Of a DNA stretch of 64,000 nucleotides, positions 7,984 through 16,152 are shown in pieces (the stretch's first letter is position 1; each line of letters begins with the position of its first letter). The stretch is from contig NZ_FXTU01000003.1 of assembly GCF_900182735.1 (NCBI RefSeq), forward strand, positions 1 through 64,000. Direction: 5' to 3'. The notes under the pieces are model-generated. The model had not been told where the DNA came from and made no database searches. It saw only the letters and a list, made by a program, of their open reading frames with translations. Origin of the DNA: Laceyella tengchongensis (lineage in GTDB: Bacteria > Bacillota > Bacilli > Thermoactinomycetales > Thermoactinomycetaceae). The translations under genes were made by a program, and so were the position numbers.

Positions 7984-9267
7984 ATGAATATCAGTCGTGC
8001 GGCGACTTGGGTCTTGTCCTTCTTGTTGGTTGTGGGAATGACAGGTTGCACTGGCTCCGACCCGGCGGCTGACAAATCCGAACGGGTTCAGCTGGAGTTT
8101 TGGACGATCAACCTGAAGAAAAATTTCTCGGGTTACATCGAGGGTGCCATCCAGGAGTATGAGAGAAACCACCCCAATGTGGATATCCATTGGGTGGATG
8201 TTCCCGGGGCGGACATGACCGGAAAGTTGTTCACTGCTTTGTCAAGCGGTAGCGCTCCCGATTTGGTCAACGAGACGAGTGAAGGATTATCCGTTTTGCA
8301 AGGGTATCATGCATTAAGACCGATTTCAGAGGTTGTCGCCAAAGAGAAAATGGCCCCTTATATTGACGGGCTGGTTAAAAGCGTGACCAACCGTGATGGC
8401 GAAGTGATGGCCATTCCTTGGTACCATGCCGGACCACCAATCGGCTTGGTCAACACCGAGCTGTATGAAAAAGCGGGACTTCCGTCCGACAAACCAGCGC
8501 AAACGTGGGATGAACTGTTTGCATATGGCAAACAAATTCATCAACGATTGCCCCATGTTTATGGCTCCAATGACTTGCCTGGGTTGGAAACGTTTGCCAC
8601 CGAAGGGTTGTCGATATTAAGCGCCGATGGGAAGAAGGCTGTATTTAATTCTCCTCGACATATCGCATTTGTGGAAAAATTTATCCAGGCGTACAAGGAC
8701 GGGGCGATTGCTCCGGGAGCGCTGGTAAAAGATGATCGGCAATTACAACAAACCATTGACAACGGATTGACGGCGCACGTCGGTTTGGCCAGCTCGTTTC
8801 AGTTGAACAACATTGAGAAAAACGCGCCCAATGTCCTGTCCAAACTGAAAGTGGTTCCGCCGGTCACCGCCACGGGAAAAGTGGCGGTCAAGGATATCCA
8901 GCTGTTTGTAATACCCAAGAAAGCAAAACATCCCAAAGAGGCGGCCGACTTTGCCTTATACTTGACCAGTCCACAAAAACAGTTGGAATTTTGTAAATTG
9001 GTCCCAATCTTCCCTTCGACGGAAGATACGCTGAAAGACCCCTTTTTCACTAATTTTGAGGTGAAAACGATTCAAGACCACGCGCGTAAAATGATGGTCA
9101 CCTATGCTCCCCACCTCACCTTGACTTACATGGGCCACCCCAAGCAAAAAGAACTGCGTGAGTTTTACCTAGAACAGATCCGGGCGGCCATACTTGGGAA
9201 AAAAACAGTGAAAGATGCACTTGATACAGCTGTCAAGCATTGGAATGAAGCCCTTGCCAAGTCATAG
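7984..9267 (+). CDS. sugar ABC transporter substrate-binding lipoprotein
   Basis: A 427-residue family 1 extracellular solute-binding protein. The lipobox VGMTGC places the lipidated cysteine at about residue 22. The mature part has the usual two-lobe pattern: LEFWTINLKKN, GADMTGKLFTALSSGSAPDLVNET, and the hinge MAIPWYHAGPPIGLVNTELYEKAGL. It should capture an oligosaccharide and hand it to the two permeases downstream. The ribosome binding site is GGGGGAAAC. A strong hairpin follows the gene, as is common between binding-protein and permease genes, where it raises the yield of the binding protein. The substrate is inferred only from context. Confidence 0.92.
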   Translation: MNISRAATWVLSFLLVVGMTGCTGSDPAADKSERVQLEFWTINLKKNFSGYIEGAIQEYERNHPNVDIHWVDVPGADMTGKLFTALSSGSAPDLVNETSEGLSVLQGYHALRPISEVVAKEKMAPYIDGLVKSVTNRDGEVMAIPWYHAGPPIGLVNTELYEKAGLPSDKPAQTWDELFAYGKQIHQRLPHVYGSNDLPGLETFATEGLSILSADGKKAVFNSPRHIAFVEKFIQAYKDGAIAPGALVKDDRQLQQTIDNGLTAHVGLASSFQLNNIEKNAPNVLSKLKVVPPVTATGKVAVKDIQLFVIPKKAKHPKEAADFALYLTSPQKQLEFCKLVPIFPSTEDTLKDPFFTNFEVKTIQDHARKMMVTYAPHLTLTYMGHPKQKELREFYLEQIRAAILGKKTVKDALDTAVKHWNEALAKS

Positions 9268-9284
9268 CCGCCCATATGGGCACA

Positions 9285-9309
9285 GGCGGCGAAGCGCTTT
9301 TTCGCCGCC
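9285..9309 (+). promoter_or_regulatory. intercistronic stem-loop
   Basis: GGCGGCGAA (9285-9293) pairs perfectly with TTCGCCGCC (9301-9309) over a 7-nt loop. It is followed by CGATTTTCTTC rather than a clean U-tract, so partial termination or mRNA 3'-end protection is more likely than full termination. Confidence 0.6.
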
Positions 9310-9338
9310 CGATTTTCTTCAATGGGGGGAGATGCGAA

Positions 9339-10256
9339 TTGGGCAATGAAACCGTACCAACCGCCGAATATCGCGCATCCAAAAAAAAGAGGCGGAACAT
9401 TCCCTTGCTCCCTTATCTGTTTTTACTCCCGGCGTTGTTATTGTTCTTCACCTTTGACTATTTGCCTATTTTCAGCGCGTTTTATTATTCATTCACCGAG
9501 TACCACATCCTGTCTCCCGCCGAATGGGTGGGATGGGAGAATTATCGGGCATTGATGCAAGATACGAAGTTTTGGACCGCGGTCAGCAATTCGTTGACAT
9601 ACTTCCTCATCATCGTTCCTTTGCTGTTAACGGTGCCTTTGTTCCTCGCGATATTGGTCAATCAGAAACTGCGAGGCATCCAATTGTTTCGAGTGATCTA
9701 TTATTTGCCTGTGGTCACCTCGATGGTGGCGGTGGCCATCGTGTGGAAATATTTATACCATCCCGCCGGCTTGCTTAACGCCGCTTTGCAGGGAATCGGC
9801 CTCCAAAAAGAGGCCGTCAACTGGCTTCTAAACCCCGACACCGCCCTCCCTGCCGTTGCTGTGCTGGAAGTTTGGAAATCGCTTGGTTTTTACATGGTGA
9901 TCTATCTCGCCGGATTGCAGACGATTTCACAGGAGTTGGTGGAGGCTGCCAAGATGGATGGTGCCGGCCGATTGCGGGTATTGTGGCATGTCTATTTGCC
10001 GCAGTTAAGGCCGACCATTGCCGTGATCCTTGTCTTATCCACATTGGCCAGCGTGCAGATGTTTACCAGCATCTATATCATGACAGGTGGTGGGCCATTT
10101 GACAGTACGTTGACATTGCCGCTGTACATTTATCAAAAAGCATTTGTGGAGCTGGATATGGGGTATGCGACGGCGATGGGGATGGTGCTTTGGCTCATTT
10201 TGATGGTCTTGACGATCATTAATTTCAAGTTGTCCAACGGGGGGCGGGTAGGATGA
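9339..10256 (+). CDS. sugar ABC transporter permease, MalF/UgpA type
   Basis: A 305-residue inner-membrane permease with six predicted membrane segments (first at about residues 23-42, LLPYLFLLPALLLFFTF). It carries the coupling EAA-like loop EAAKMDGAGRLRVLWHVYLPQLRP that contacts the ATPase. The start is TTG 9339, 7 nt after GGGGGGAG; the longer frame from 9276 runs through the hairpin and lacks a ribosome binding site. It overlaps the next permease by 4 nt. No ATP-binding subunit is encoded nearby, so a shared MsmX-type ATPase elsewhere is expected. Confidence 0.92.
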   Translation: MGNETVPTAEYRASKKKRRNIPLLPYLFLLPALLLFFTFDYLPIFSAFYYSFTEYHILSPAEWVGWENYRALMQDTKFWTAVSNSLTYFLIIVPLLLTVPLFLAILVNQKLRGIQLFRVIYYLPVVTSMVAVAIVWKYLYHPAGLLNAALQGIGLQKEAVNWLLNPDTALPAVAVLEVWKSLGFYMVIYLAGLQTISQELVEAAKMDGAGRLRVLWHVYLPQLRPTIAVILVLSTLASVQMFTSIYIMTGGGPFDSTLTLPLYIYQKAFVELDMGYATAMGMVLWLILMVLTIINFKLSNGGRVG

Positions 10257-11098
10257 ATGCGAAGCGCAAGCGCATGGGGATTGCTATCGCGCGCAAAGCG
10301 TTGATGTATCTGTTGCTTCTTTTGATCGCACTCTTGTTTGTCGGTCCCTTTTTGTGGCTGCTGTCGACGGCGTTCAAATCGAATGCACAGGATGTATTCA
10401 CATTTCCGCCAGACCTGATCCCGAAACCGCCGGTATGGGATCAGTTTGTGGAGGCTCTGACGGTGATCCCATTCCCGAAATATTTGTTGAATTCCTTCAT
10501 CCTGATCGTGGTGATGGTGCCTGCCCACCTGTTTTTAACCTCATTGACCGCTTATCCGTTGGCGAGGATGACGTTTCCGGGCCGGGATCTGATTTTTTAT
10601 GCAATTATCGGCACCATGTTTTTTCCGGAAGAAGGCAAACTGGTGCCGTTGTTTATCATTACGCAAAAACTGGGGCTCATCGATTCGTGGTGGGGGTTGA
10701 TCATTCCGGGACTGGTGGGCGGATTTTCCATCTTTTTGATGCGGCAAGCGTATCTCAGCATTCCGAAAGAGCTGGAGGAAGCGGCCATTTTGGACGGATG
10801 CGGCCCGTTTAGGATGTGGTGGAGCATCATGTTGCCATTGACAAAACCGACACTGGCGGCGTTAAGCGTATTTTCGTTCATATCCGTGTGGAATTCCTTC
10901 ATCTGGCCGTTGATCGTGTTAAAGAATGATGACTTGTATCCCTTGGCGCTAGGGCTTGCGTATTTGTCGGGCACCTTTGGCGATGATGTGCGAGTCATGG
11001 CTGCTGGCACGGTGGTCTCCCTGTTGCCGATCATCGTTTTCTATCTGATGATGCAACGCTATTTCGTTTCCGGCATGCAAGGGGCCATTAAAGGATAG
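10253..11098 (+). CDS. sugar ABC transporter permease, MalG/UgpE type
   Basis: A 281-residue permease with six predicted membrane segments and the loop EAAILDGCGPFRMWWSIMLPLTKP typical of the second permease of CUT1 sugar importers. ATG 10253 overlaps the stop of the first permease (ATGA). The protein pairs with the 9339 gene product to form the channel. Substrate specificity cannot be read from the sequence. Confidence 0.93.
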   Translation: MNAKRKRMGIAIARKALMYLLLLLIALLFVGPFLWLLSTAFKSNAQDVFTFPPDLIPKPPVWDQFVEALTVIPFPKYLLNSFILIVVMVPAHLFLTSLTAYPLARMTFPGRDLIFYAIIGTMFFPEEGKLVPLFIITQKLGLIDSWWGLIIPGLVGGFSIFLMRQAYLSIPKELEEAAILDGCGPFRMWWSIMLPLTKPTLAALSVFSFISVWNSFIWPLIVLKNDDLYPLALGLAYLSGTFGDDVRVMAAGTVVSLLPIIVFYLMMQRYFVSGMQGAIKG

Positions 11099-11110
11099 GA
11101 GGGAACGGCA

Positions 11111-12271
11111 GTGCGGTTAGGTGTTATCGGGTATGGACGGCGGATTCGGCACATGGTGGCGGAAATGCGCCGAATCGATCCGGATTGCCGGGTGGTGGCC
11201 ATCAATGATTTGCAAAACAATGATATTAAGCAGGAGTTGGGAGAGGAAGCTGCGGAGATCGTTTTTTATGACAGTCCGGAAGCGATGGTGCAGGAGGCCG
11301 AATTGCATGGTATATTGATCGGCACCCGGTGTTCGCTACATGCAGACTTGGCCATCAGAGTCTTGCCGAAAGGAATTCCCCTGTTTTTGGAGAAGCCGGT
11401 GGCTACTGATGAGCACGCATTGCTTCGACTCAAACAGAAATATGAGGCGACCGGAACCGAGGTGGTGGTTTCCTTCCCACTTCGGGCGGCGCCGTTGGTG
11501 ACATTGGTCAAAGAGATTATCGATTCGGGAAAGATCGGTACGGTGGAGCATGTGCAAGCGGTTAACAATGTGCCATACGGCGGGGTGTATTATCATCACT
11601 GGTACCGCGATGAAAAGGAAACGGGCGGATTGTTTTTGCAAAAAGCGACGCACGATTTTGATTACATCAATTATCTGTTGGGGATGCGACCGACGCTGAT
11701 CTGCGCGATGACGTCCAAACAGGTGTTCAAAGGGAATAAACCGGCCGGGCTCAAATGCGTTGATTGCGATGAGCGGCATGCATGTCCGGATAGCACGGTG
11801 AATATTCGCAGATTGCCCCATGAAACACCGGCCGGTGAATACTGTTGCTTTGCGGTAGATACGGGGAATGAAGATGCAGGAAGCGCGTTGATCCGATATG
11901 AGACCGGGATGCACGTCTCTTATTCACAAAATTTCTTCGCCAGAGGTAAGGCCGGAAGCCGGGGAGCCCGCTTACTGGGCTACAAAGGGACGTTGGAGTT
12001 CGACTTCTACACAAATGCGGTCAAAGTCTACATGCACCATTCACCCGTGGTTGAGACATACGAAATGACTGAAGAGGCGGGCCACTTCGGTGGAGACGCA
12101 GTGCTCGCCCGCAATTTTATCGCGGTGATGAAAGGGGAAGCGAAGTCGATTGCGCCGATGGAAGCCGGATTGCTAAGTGCGTTGATGTGCTTGAGGGCGA
12201 GGGAGTCGGCGCTGACCAACGCCTTTTTGCCTATAGGCTGGCTGGAGGATCAAGAAGGGAGCAATCCATGA
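11111..12271 (+). CDS. Gfo/Idh/MocA-family oxidoreductase with a cysteine cluster
   Basis: A 386-residue NAD(P)-dependent sugar dehydrogenase. The Rossmann motif is GVIGYGRR at the N-terminus and the family motif is FLEKPVA near residue 98. The substrate domain has the usual HDFDYINYLLG stretch (His/Asp). Between residues about 216 and 247 it has an unusual cysteine set: CVDCDERHAC (C-x2-C-x5-C), then a CC pair; this may bind zinc or be structural. GTG 11111 follows GGAGGGAA. It is the first of three Gfo/Idh enzymes in the operon, which suggests oxidation of several sugar positions or several substrates. Confidence 0.85.
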   Translation: MRLGVIGYGRRIRHMVAEMRRIDPDCRVVAINDLQNNDIKQELGEEAAEIVFYDSPEAMVQEAELHGILIGTRCSLHADLAIRVLPKGIPLFLEKPVATDEHALLRLKQKYEATGTEVVVSFPLRAAPLVTLVKEIIDSGKIGTVEHVQAVNNVPYGGVYYHHWYRDEKETGGLFLQKATHDFDYINYLLGMRPTLICAMTSKQVFKGNKPAGLKCVDCDERHACPDSTVNIRRLPHETPAGEYCCFAVDTGNEDAGSALIRYETGMHVSYSQNFFARGKAGSRGARLLGYKGTLEFDFYTNAVKVYMHHSPVVETYEMTEEAGHFGGDAVLARNFIAVMKGEAKSIAPMEAGLLSALMCLRARESALTNAFLPIGWLEDQEGSNP

Positions 12272-12289
12272 CGGAAGAGGTGAAAAACC

Positions 12290-13192
12290 TTGAGTGAATT
12301 GAGATTGGGCATCATCGGTTTGGATACGTCGCACGTGACGGCGTTTACGAAATTGTTGCATGATCCAAAGGAGCCACATCATGTGCCGGGCGGGCGGGTC
12401 ATTGTGGCATATCCAGGTGGGTCACCTGATTTTGATCTGAGCCGAACACGCGTTGAAGGATATACACGTCAGCTGGCGGATCAGTATGGCGTTGCCATTG
12501 TCAGCACGCCTGAAACCGTCGCCGAACAAGCCGACGCCATCTTATTGGAATCCGTTGATGGTCGGGTGCACTTGGAACAATTTGAAAAAATTGCTCCCTA
12601 CGGTAAGCCGGTGTTCATCGATAAACCATTGGCGCTCACCAGCACCGATGCGGACAAAATCTTTGCTCTCGCCGACCGATATCAGGTGTCGGTATTGAGT
12701 TGCTCCGCGCTCCGATACGCTGAAGCGCTGACAACGGCGCTAGCTGAAACGGAACAAGGTGATGTTTACGGAGCGGATTGTTACGGCCCCATGCCACTTG
12801 AACCGACGCAACTCGGTTGGTTCTGGTATGGAATTCACACCGTGGAAATGCTGTTTGCCATCCTGGGCAAAGGGTGTGTCCGCGTCACTGCGGCAGGCAA
12901 CGATGAGCAGGATGTGGCGGTAGGGGTGTGGGAAGATGGACGTATCGGCGTTGTCCGCGGTAACCGCAAGGGAAACAGTGGGTTCGGCGCTTTAATCCAT
13001 CGATGCGGGGGCACGCGCACCGTTGATGTGAACGCCAGCGCCAAACCGTACTATGCCAGTCTACTCACGCATATCATGGAGATGTTCACCACAGGGAAAA
13101 CACCAGTTGATTTACGGGAAACACGGCAAATCATCCGCTTCATCGAGGCGGTGAATGAAAGCCGCCTGACTGGAGAAACCGTTGCGTTATAA
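12290..13192 (+). CDS. Gfo/Idh/MocA-family oxidoreductase
   Basis: A 300-residue protein with an N-terminal Rossmann fold in a variant form (LGIIGLDTSHVTAF, lacking the standard GxGxxG) and a clear FIDKPLAL motif at about residue 108 (a variant of EKP). Its Rossmann start and short length suggest it may bind its nucleotide differently or be a non-oxidising family member. The start is TTG 12290 after GAAGAGGTG, 18 bp after the preceding gene. The role is probably in sugar oxidation/epimerisation within this catabolic operon. Confidence 0.78.
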   Translation: MSELRLGIIGLDTSHVTAFTKLLHDPKEPHHVPGGRVIVAYPGGSPDFDLSRTRVEGYTRQLADQYGVAIVSTPETVAEQADAILLESVDGRVHLEQFEKIAPYGKPVFIDKPLALTSTDADKIFALADRYQVSVLSCSALRYAEALTTALAETEQGDVYGADCYGPMPLEPTQLGWFWYGIHTVEMLFAILGKGCVRVTAAGNDEQDVAVGVWEDGRIGVVRGNRKGNSGFGALIHRCGGTRTVDVNASAKPYYASLLTHIMEMFTTGKTPVDLRETRQIIRFIEAVNESRLTGETVAL

Positions 13193-13226
13193 CCAATCTT
13201 AGCGCATGCAGTCTGGAGGGATCGCG

Positions 13227-14942
13227 TTGCATTTCGGTTTGGCCACGATGTTTCACAAATATGTGAAGGGATCACTCACTTGGGAGGAAGTGCGGCAGGT
13301 GACGGCCACCAAACAGCTGGACCTCGCGTGTTGCCGGAGGGACAGCACCGCTTTCCAAGTGCTCATGGCCGCAGATGAAGCATTTCTGCTCACTACAAGC
13401 ACCGATCCCCTGTTTTGGAAAGGCGGTTCGCTCACCATTGTGCGGTTGGAAATTGACACCGATGCGCCGGTGCGGACGGAAGTCCGTTTGATCGGATTGA
13501 TTGAGGATGATGATGGGTGTTTGAAATCGGACGTGTTGCTGGAGCAAAGTGCGATGTTTGTGGAACGCCGGCATTTGCAACAAGTGTGGGTGGAGTGCGA
13601 AACGACCGATGCCAGCCAGCCAGGTGTGTATAGCGGCCGGGTGCGAATATATGCTCACACTTTGTTTGAAGATGAGCGGCTGTTGGGTGAGTGCCCGTTT
13701 TCCCTTACCATCAAAGATTACTTGTTGCCGGAACCATCGCAATACCGGTTTTATCTCGATTTGTGGCAGCACAACTCCAACATCGCCAGAAAGTACGACG
13801 TCCGCCTGTGGTCTGACGAACATTTTGCAATTCTTGACCGTTATCTGCACAGTTTGGCGCAATTGGGGCAAAAAGCGGTGTCCGTGGTGGTGTCTGAAAT
13901 TCCGTGGTCGGGACAACACAGTCATCGCGATCCGGAACCTGCCGATTTGTTCGAATACAGCATGGTTCGGGTCACTCGGCACGGGGACGGCCAGTTTGTA
14001 TATGATTTTTCTGCCATAGACCGCTATGTAACTCTTGCTGAACGATATGGGATTGCGGCGGAGATTGAATTGTTCGGATTGTTGAACATCTGGCAGGACC
14101 CCGAGGCGGGTTATGGGTCTGTCATCGCGGATTATCCCGATGGTGTTCGCATTCGCTATTATGACAGTGGGTCGGGTACATTTCGCTTTATGCGCCGGAG
14201 GGAGGATTTCGACGCCTACGTGCAGGCGTTGCAAGCACATTTCATCGAAAAAGGTTGGATTGACCGCGTCCGCGTTCTTGCTGATGAGCCAAAAGAATTT
14301 GCCGTGTTTAAAGAGAGAGTGGCTGCTTTGCGGCAAGTCGCTCCCTGTTTTCGTTATAAAATTGCCATCGCTCAAACGGCATTTCTTCACCATAACCTTT
14401 CCGAAATCCATGATTATGTTCCCATCTTGCAATGTGTGGCCGCCGAGTATGAGCAGTTGCTGGAACGAAAACCGCAAATCCCCGGAAAGTTGTTGTATTA
14501 TGTTTGTTGTCACCCCGACTTTCCCAACACGTTCATTGGGTCGCCGCCGGTGGAGTGCAGACTGATTCCATGGTTAGCAGAAAAGTGGAAGTTGGACGGC
14601 TTTTTGCGTTGGAATTACACGGTTTGGCCGGAGCGCCCCTTGGAAAAGTTGTCATATCGGGCGCCGGTTTGGAAAGCGGGAGACATGAATTTCGTTTATC
14701 CGGGAGCTACCGGAAAACCGTTGTTGTCGCTTCGATACAAATGGTTGCAACGGGGAATCCGGGATTACGAGCTGATGCAGCTATTAAAGGAGTCGGGCCA
14801 GTCGGATCAGGTGGAGCGGGCGTTGAACCGGGTGTTTCTATTTCAGGACGCAAGCGAGTTCTGTCCCGACGCGAAAAAGACGCGCGCCGAACTATACAGT
14901 CTAAATCCAGCTGACTATGATCAATTGATCCACGAATTGTGA
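13227..14942 (+). CDS. GH123/DUF4091-type glycoside hydrolase
   Basis: 571 residues without a signal peptide, so cytosolic. The N-terminal ~170 residues are beta-rich; residues ~180-560 form a TIM-barrel of the DUF4091 (Glyco_hydro_123) type. Visible features are RVLADEPKEF with the Asp353-Glu354 pair expected for substrate-assisted catalysis, and the family-typical run DGFLRWNYTVWP, NFVYPG, LLSLRYKWLQRGIRDYELMQ. Characterised GH123 enzymes are beta-N-acetylgalactosaminidases; that fits the GalNAc pathway genes downstream. The start is TTG 13227, 6 nt after GGAGGGA. It would release GalNAc from imported oligosaccharides. Confidence 0.82.
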   Translation: MHFGLATMFHKYVKGSLTWEEVRQVTATKQLDLACCRRDSTAFQVLMAADEAFLLTTSTDPLFWKGGSLTIVRLEIDTDAPVRTEVRLIGLIEDDDGCLKSDVLLEQSAMFVERRHLQQVWVECETTDASQPGVYSGRVRIYAHTLFEDERLLGECPFSLTIKDYLLPEPSQYRFYLDLWQHNSNIARKYDVRLWSDEHFAILDRYLHSLAQLGQKAVSVVVSEIPWSGQHSHRDPEPADLFEYSMVRVTRHGDGQFVYDFSAIDRYVTLAERYGIAAEIELFGLLNIWQDPEAGYGSVIADYPDGVRIRYYDSGSGTFRFMRRREDFDAYVQALQAHFIEKGWIDRVRVLADEPKEFAVFKERVAALRQVAPCFRYKIAIAQTAFLHHNLSEIHDYVPILQCVAAEYEQLLERKPQIPGKLLYYVCCHPDFPNTFIGSPPVECRLIPWLAEKWKLDGFLRWNYTVWPERPLEKLSYRAPVWKAGDMNFVYPGATGKPLLSLRYKWLQRGIRDYELMQLLKESGQSDQVERALNRVFLFQDASEFCPDAKKTRAELYSLNPADYDQLIHEL

Positions 14943-14953
14943 GAAAGGGGAGC

Positions 14954-16102
14954 ATGCCCATGGTCGATGTTCGTTTGTTGCATGCTGATGAATTAAAGAC
15001 AGCTGTTCGGCTTTCTGACGAAACGTTTCGCACGTCTAGCCAGCCTTCAATGGCGCAGGCTTTTCCCTATGTATTTTCATCTAGTCTGGGCCAGTCATAC
15101 GGCGCGTTCGCGGATGGCCGGCTTGTTTCGTTTGTAGGCTTGGTGCCGAGCGTTGTGCGCATTGGTCGCGCCCGGTTGAATGTGTATTCGATCGGTTCGG
15201 TTTGCACCCATCCCGACTATCGCGGAAAAGGGATTGCCGGGTTGATTCTGCGGCGCATCTTGGCTCATATCGACGAAGCGGAAGCTTCTTTATTGTTGGT
15301 GTCCGGCTATGGGCCGTTGTATGAGCGGATAGATTGTTTCCGTTTTGGCACGGTCACCCGGTTCATGATCGGGTCGGATTCAGCGTCGGAGATTGTCCGG
15401 AACGTCTCGGCGGATGCGGATGTGCATCTGAGGGAGTTGGGGCCGACGGATTGGTTTAAGGTGACGGAATTGGTGCGGAAGAGGGAAGTCAGATTTGAGC
15501 AGAGTGTTTGGGATATAGCCACCCTGATGCAGGCAGAAGCGAATGCCAGTTGCATGAACTTGCGTCACCGGGTGTTGATTGCTGAAGAGGAAGGGCGGGT
15601 TAAAGCCTTTGCGGTGGTGGCTGTGCCTGCAGACGAGGGAGCGGCAACTCCTGCTCTGGCCATCGAATGGGCTGGGGAACCGCGCTTGGTCGCGCTTGCG
15701 TTGGCGCATGCTGTCAAGCGATATCGGCTTGGGCGTTTGGACGCCCCGGTTTTATGGCATGAGGCGGAGTTGGCACAAGCCTTGGCGCCTGCGGAACACG
15801 GTGCTGAGCAAAACCTGGGAACCGTGCGCATCGTTCATCCAGAAAGGCTGATCCAGCAACTGCGCCCATATCTGCAGGAGAAACACCAGCGCCTAGGCGC
15901 CAGCTTGGAAGTGCAGGCTTTGCCGAATGGCCGCGCGGAACTGCGTCTTGATGGGGAGAAGGTCATCTTGGATGCGCAGGCGTTTGTGTCATTGCTGTTT
16001 GATCCGGCTTCTCACACGAATCACCTTCAGGGTTCGCTCTCTGTTTTGAAAGAATTGTTTCCGATTCCGTTTCCCTATGCCGGTGGATTAAATTATGTCT
16101 GA
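14954..16102 (+). CDS. Eis-like GNAT N-acetyltransferase
   Basis: 382 residues, much longer than single-domain GNATs and in line with Eis-type enzymes (tandem GNAT plus C-terminal SCP-like domain). The acetyl-CoA loop is HPDYRGKGIAG at about residues 86-96, preceded by YSIGSVCT. The C-terminal part (QEKHQRLGASLEVQ... LDPASHTNHLQ) resembles the sterol-carrier-like fold of that family. Start ATG 14954 follows AAAGGGGAG. In this operon it could acetylate or sense an amino sugar or simply detoxify an amine. It shares 1 nt with the next potential start at 16102. Confidence 0.78.
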   Translation: MPMVDVRLLHADELKTAVRLSDETFRTSSQPSMAQAFPYVFSSSLGQSYGAFADGRLVSFVGLVPSVVRIGRARLNVYSIGSVCTHPDYRGKGIAGLILRRILAHIDEAEASLLLVSGYGPLYERIDCFRFGTVTRFMIGSDSASEIVRNVSADADVHLRELGPTDWFKVTELVRKREVRFEQSVWDIATLMQAEANASCMNLRHRVLIAEEEGRVKAFAVVAVPADEGAATPALAIEWAGEPRLVALALAHAVKRYRLGRLDAPVLWHEAELAQALAPAEHGAEQNLGTVRIVHPERLIQQLRPYLQEKHQRLGASLEVQALPNGRAELRLDGEKVILDAQAFVSLLFDPASHTNHLQGSLSVLKELFPIPFPYAGGLNYV

Positions 16103-16152
16103 TGGCGGATTTGAGTGACTTTTCGAAATGGAATGAAAAGGTGGATTTGGCG

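Noticed and set aside
13272..14513. 413-codon open frame on the minus strand
   Set aside because: Complementary shadow of the GH123-type gene; no ribosome binding site and composition unlike a protein.
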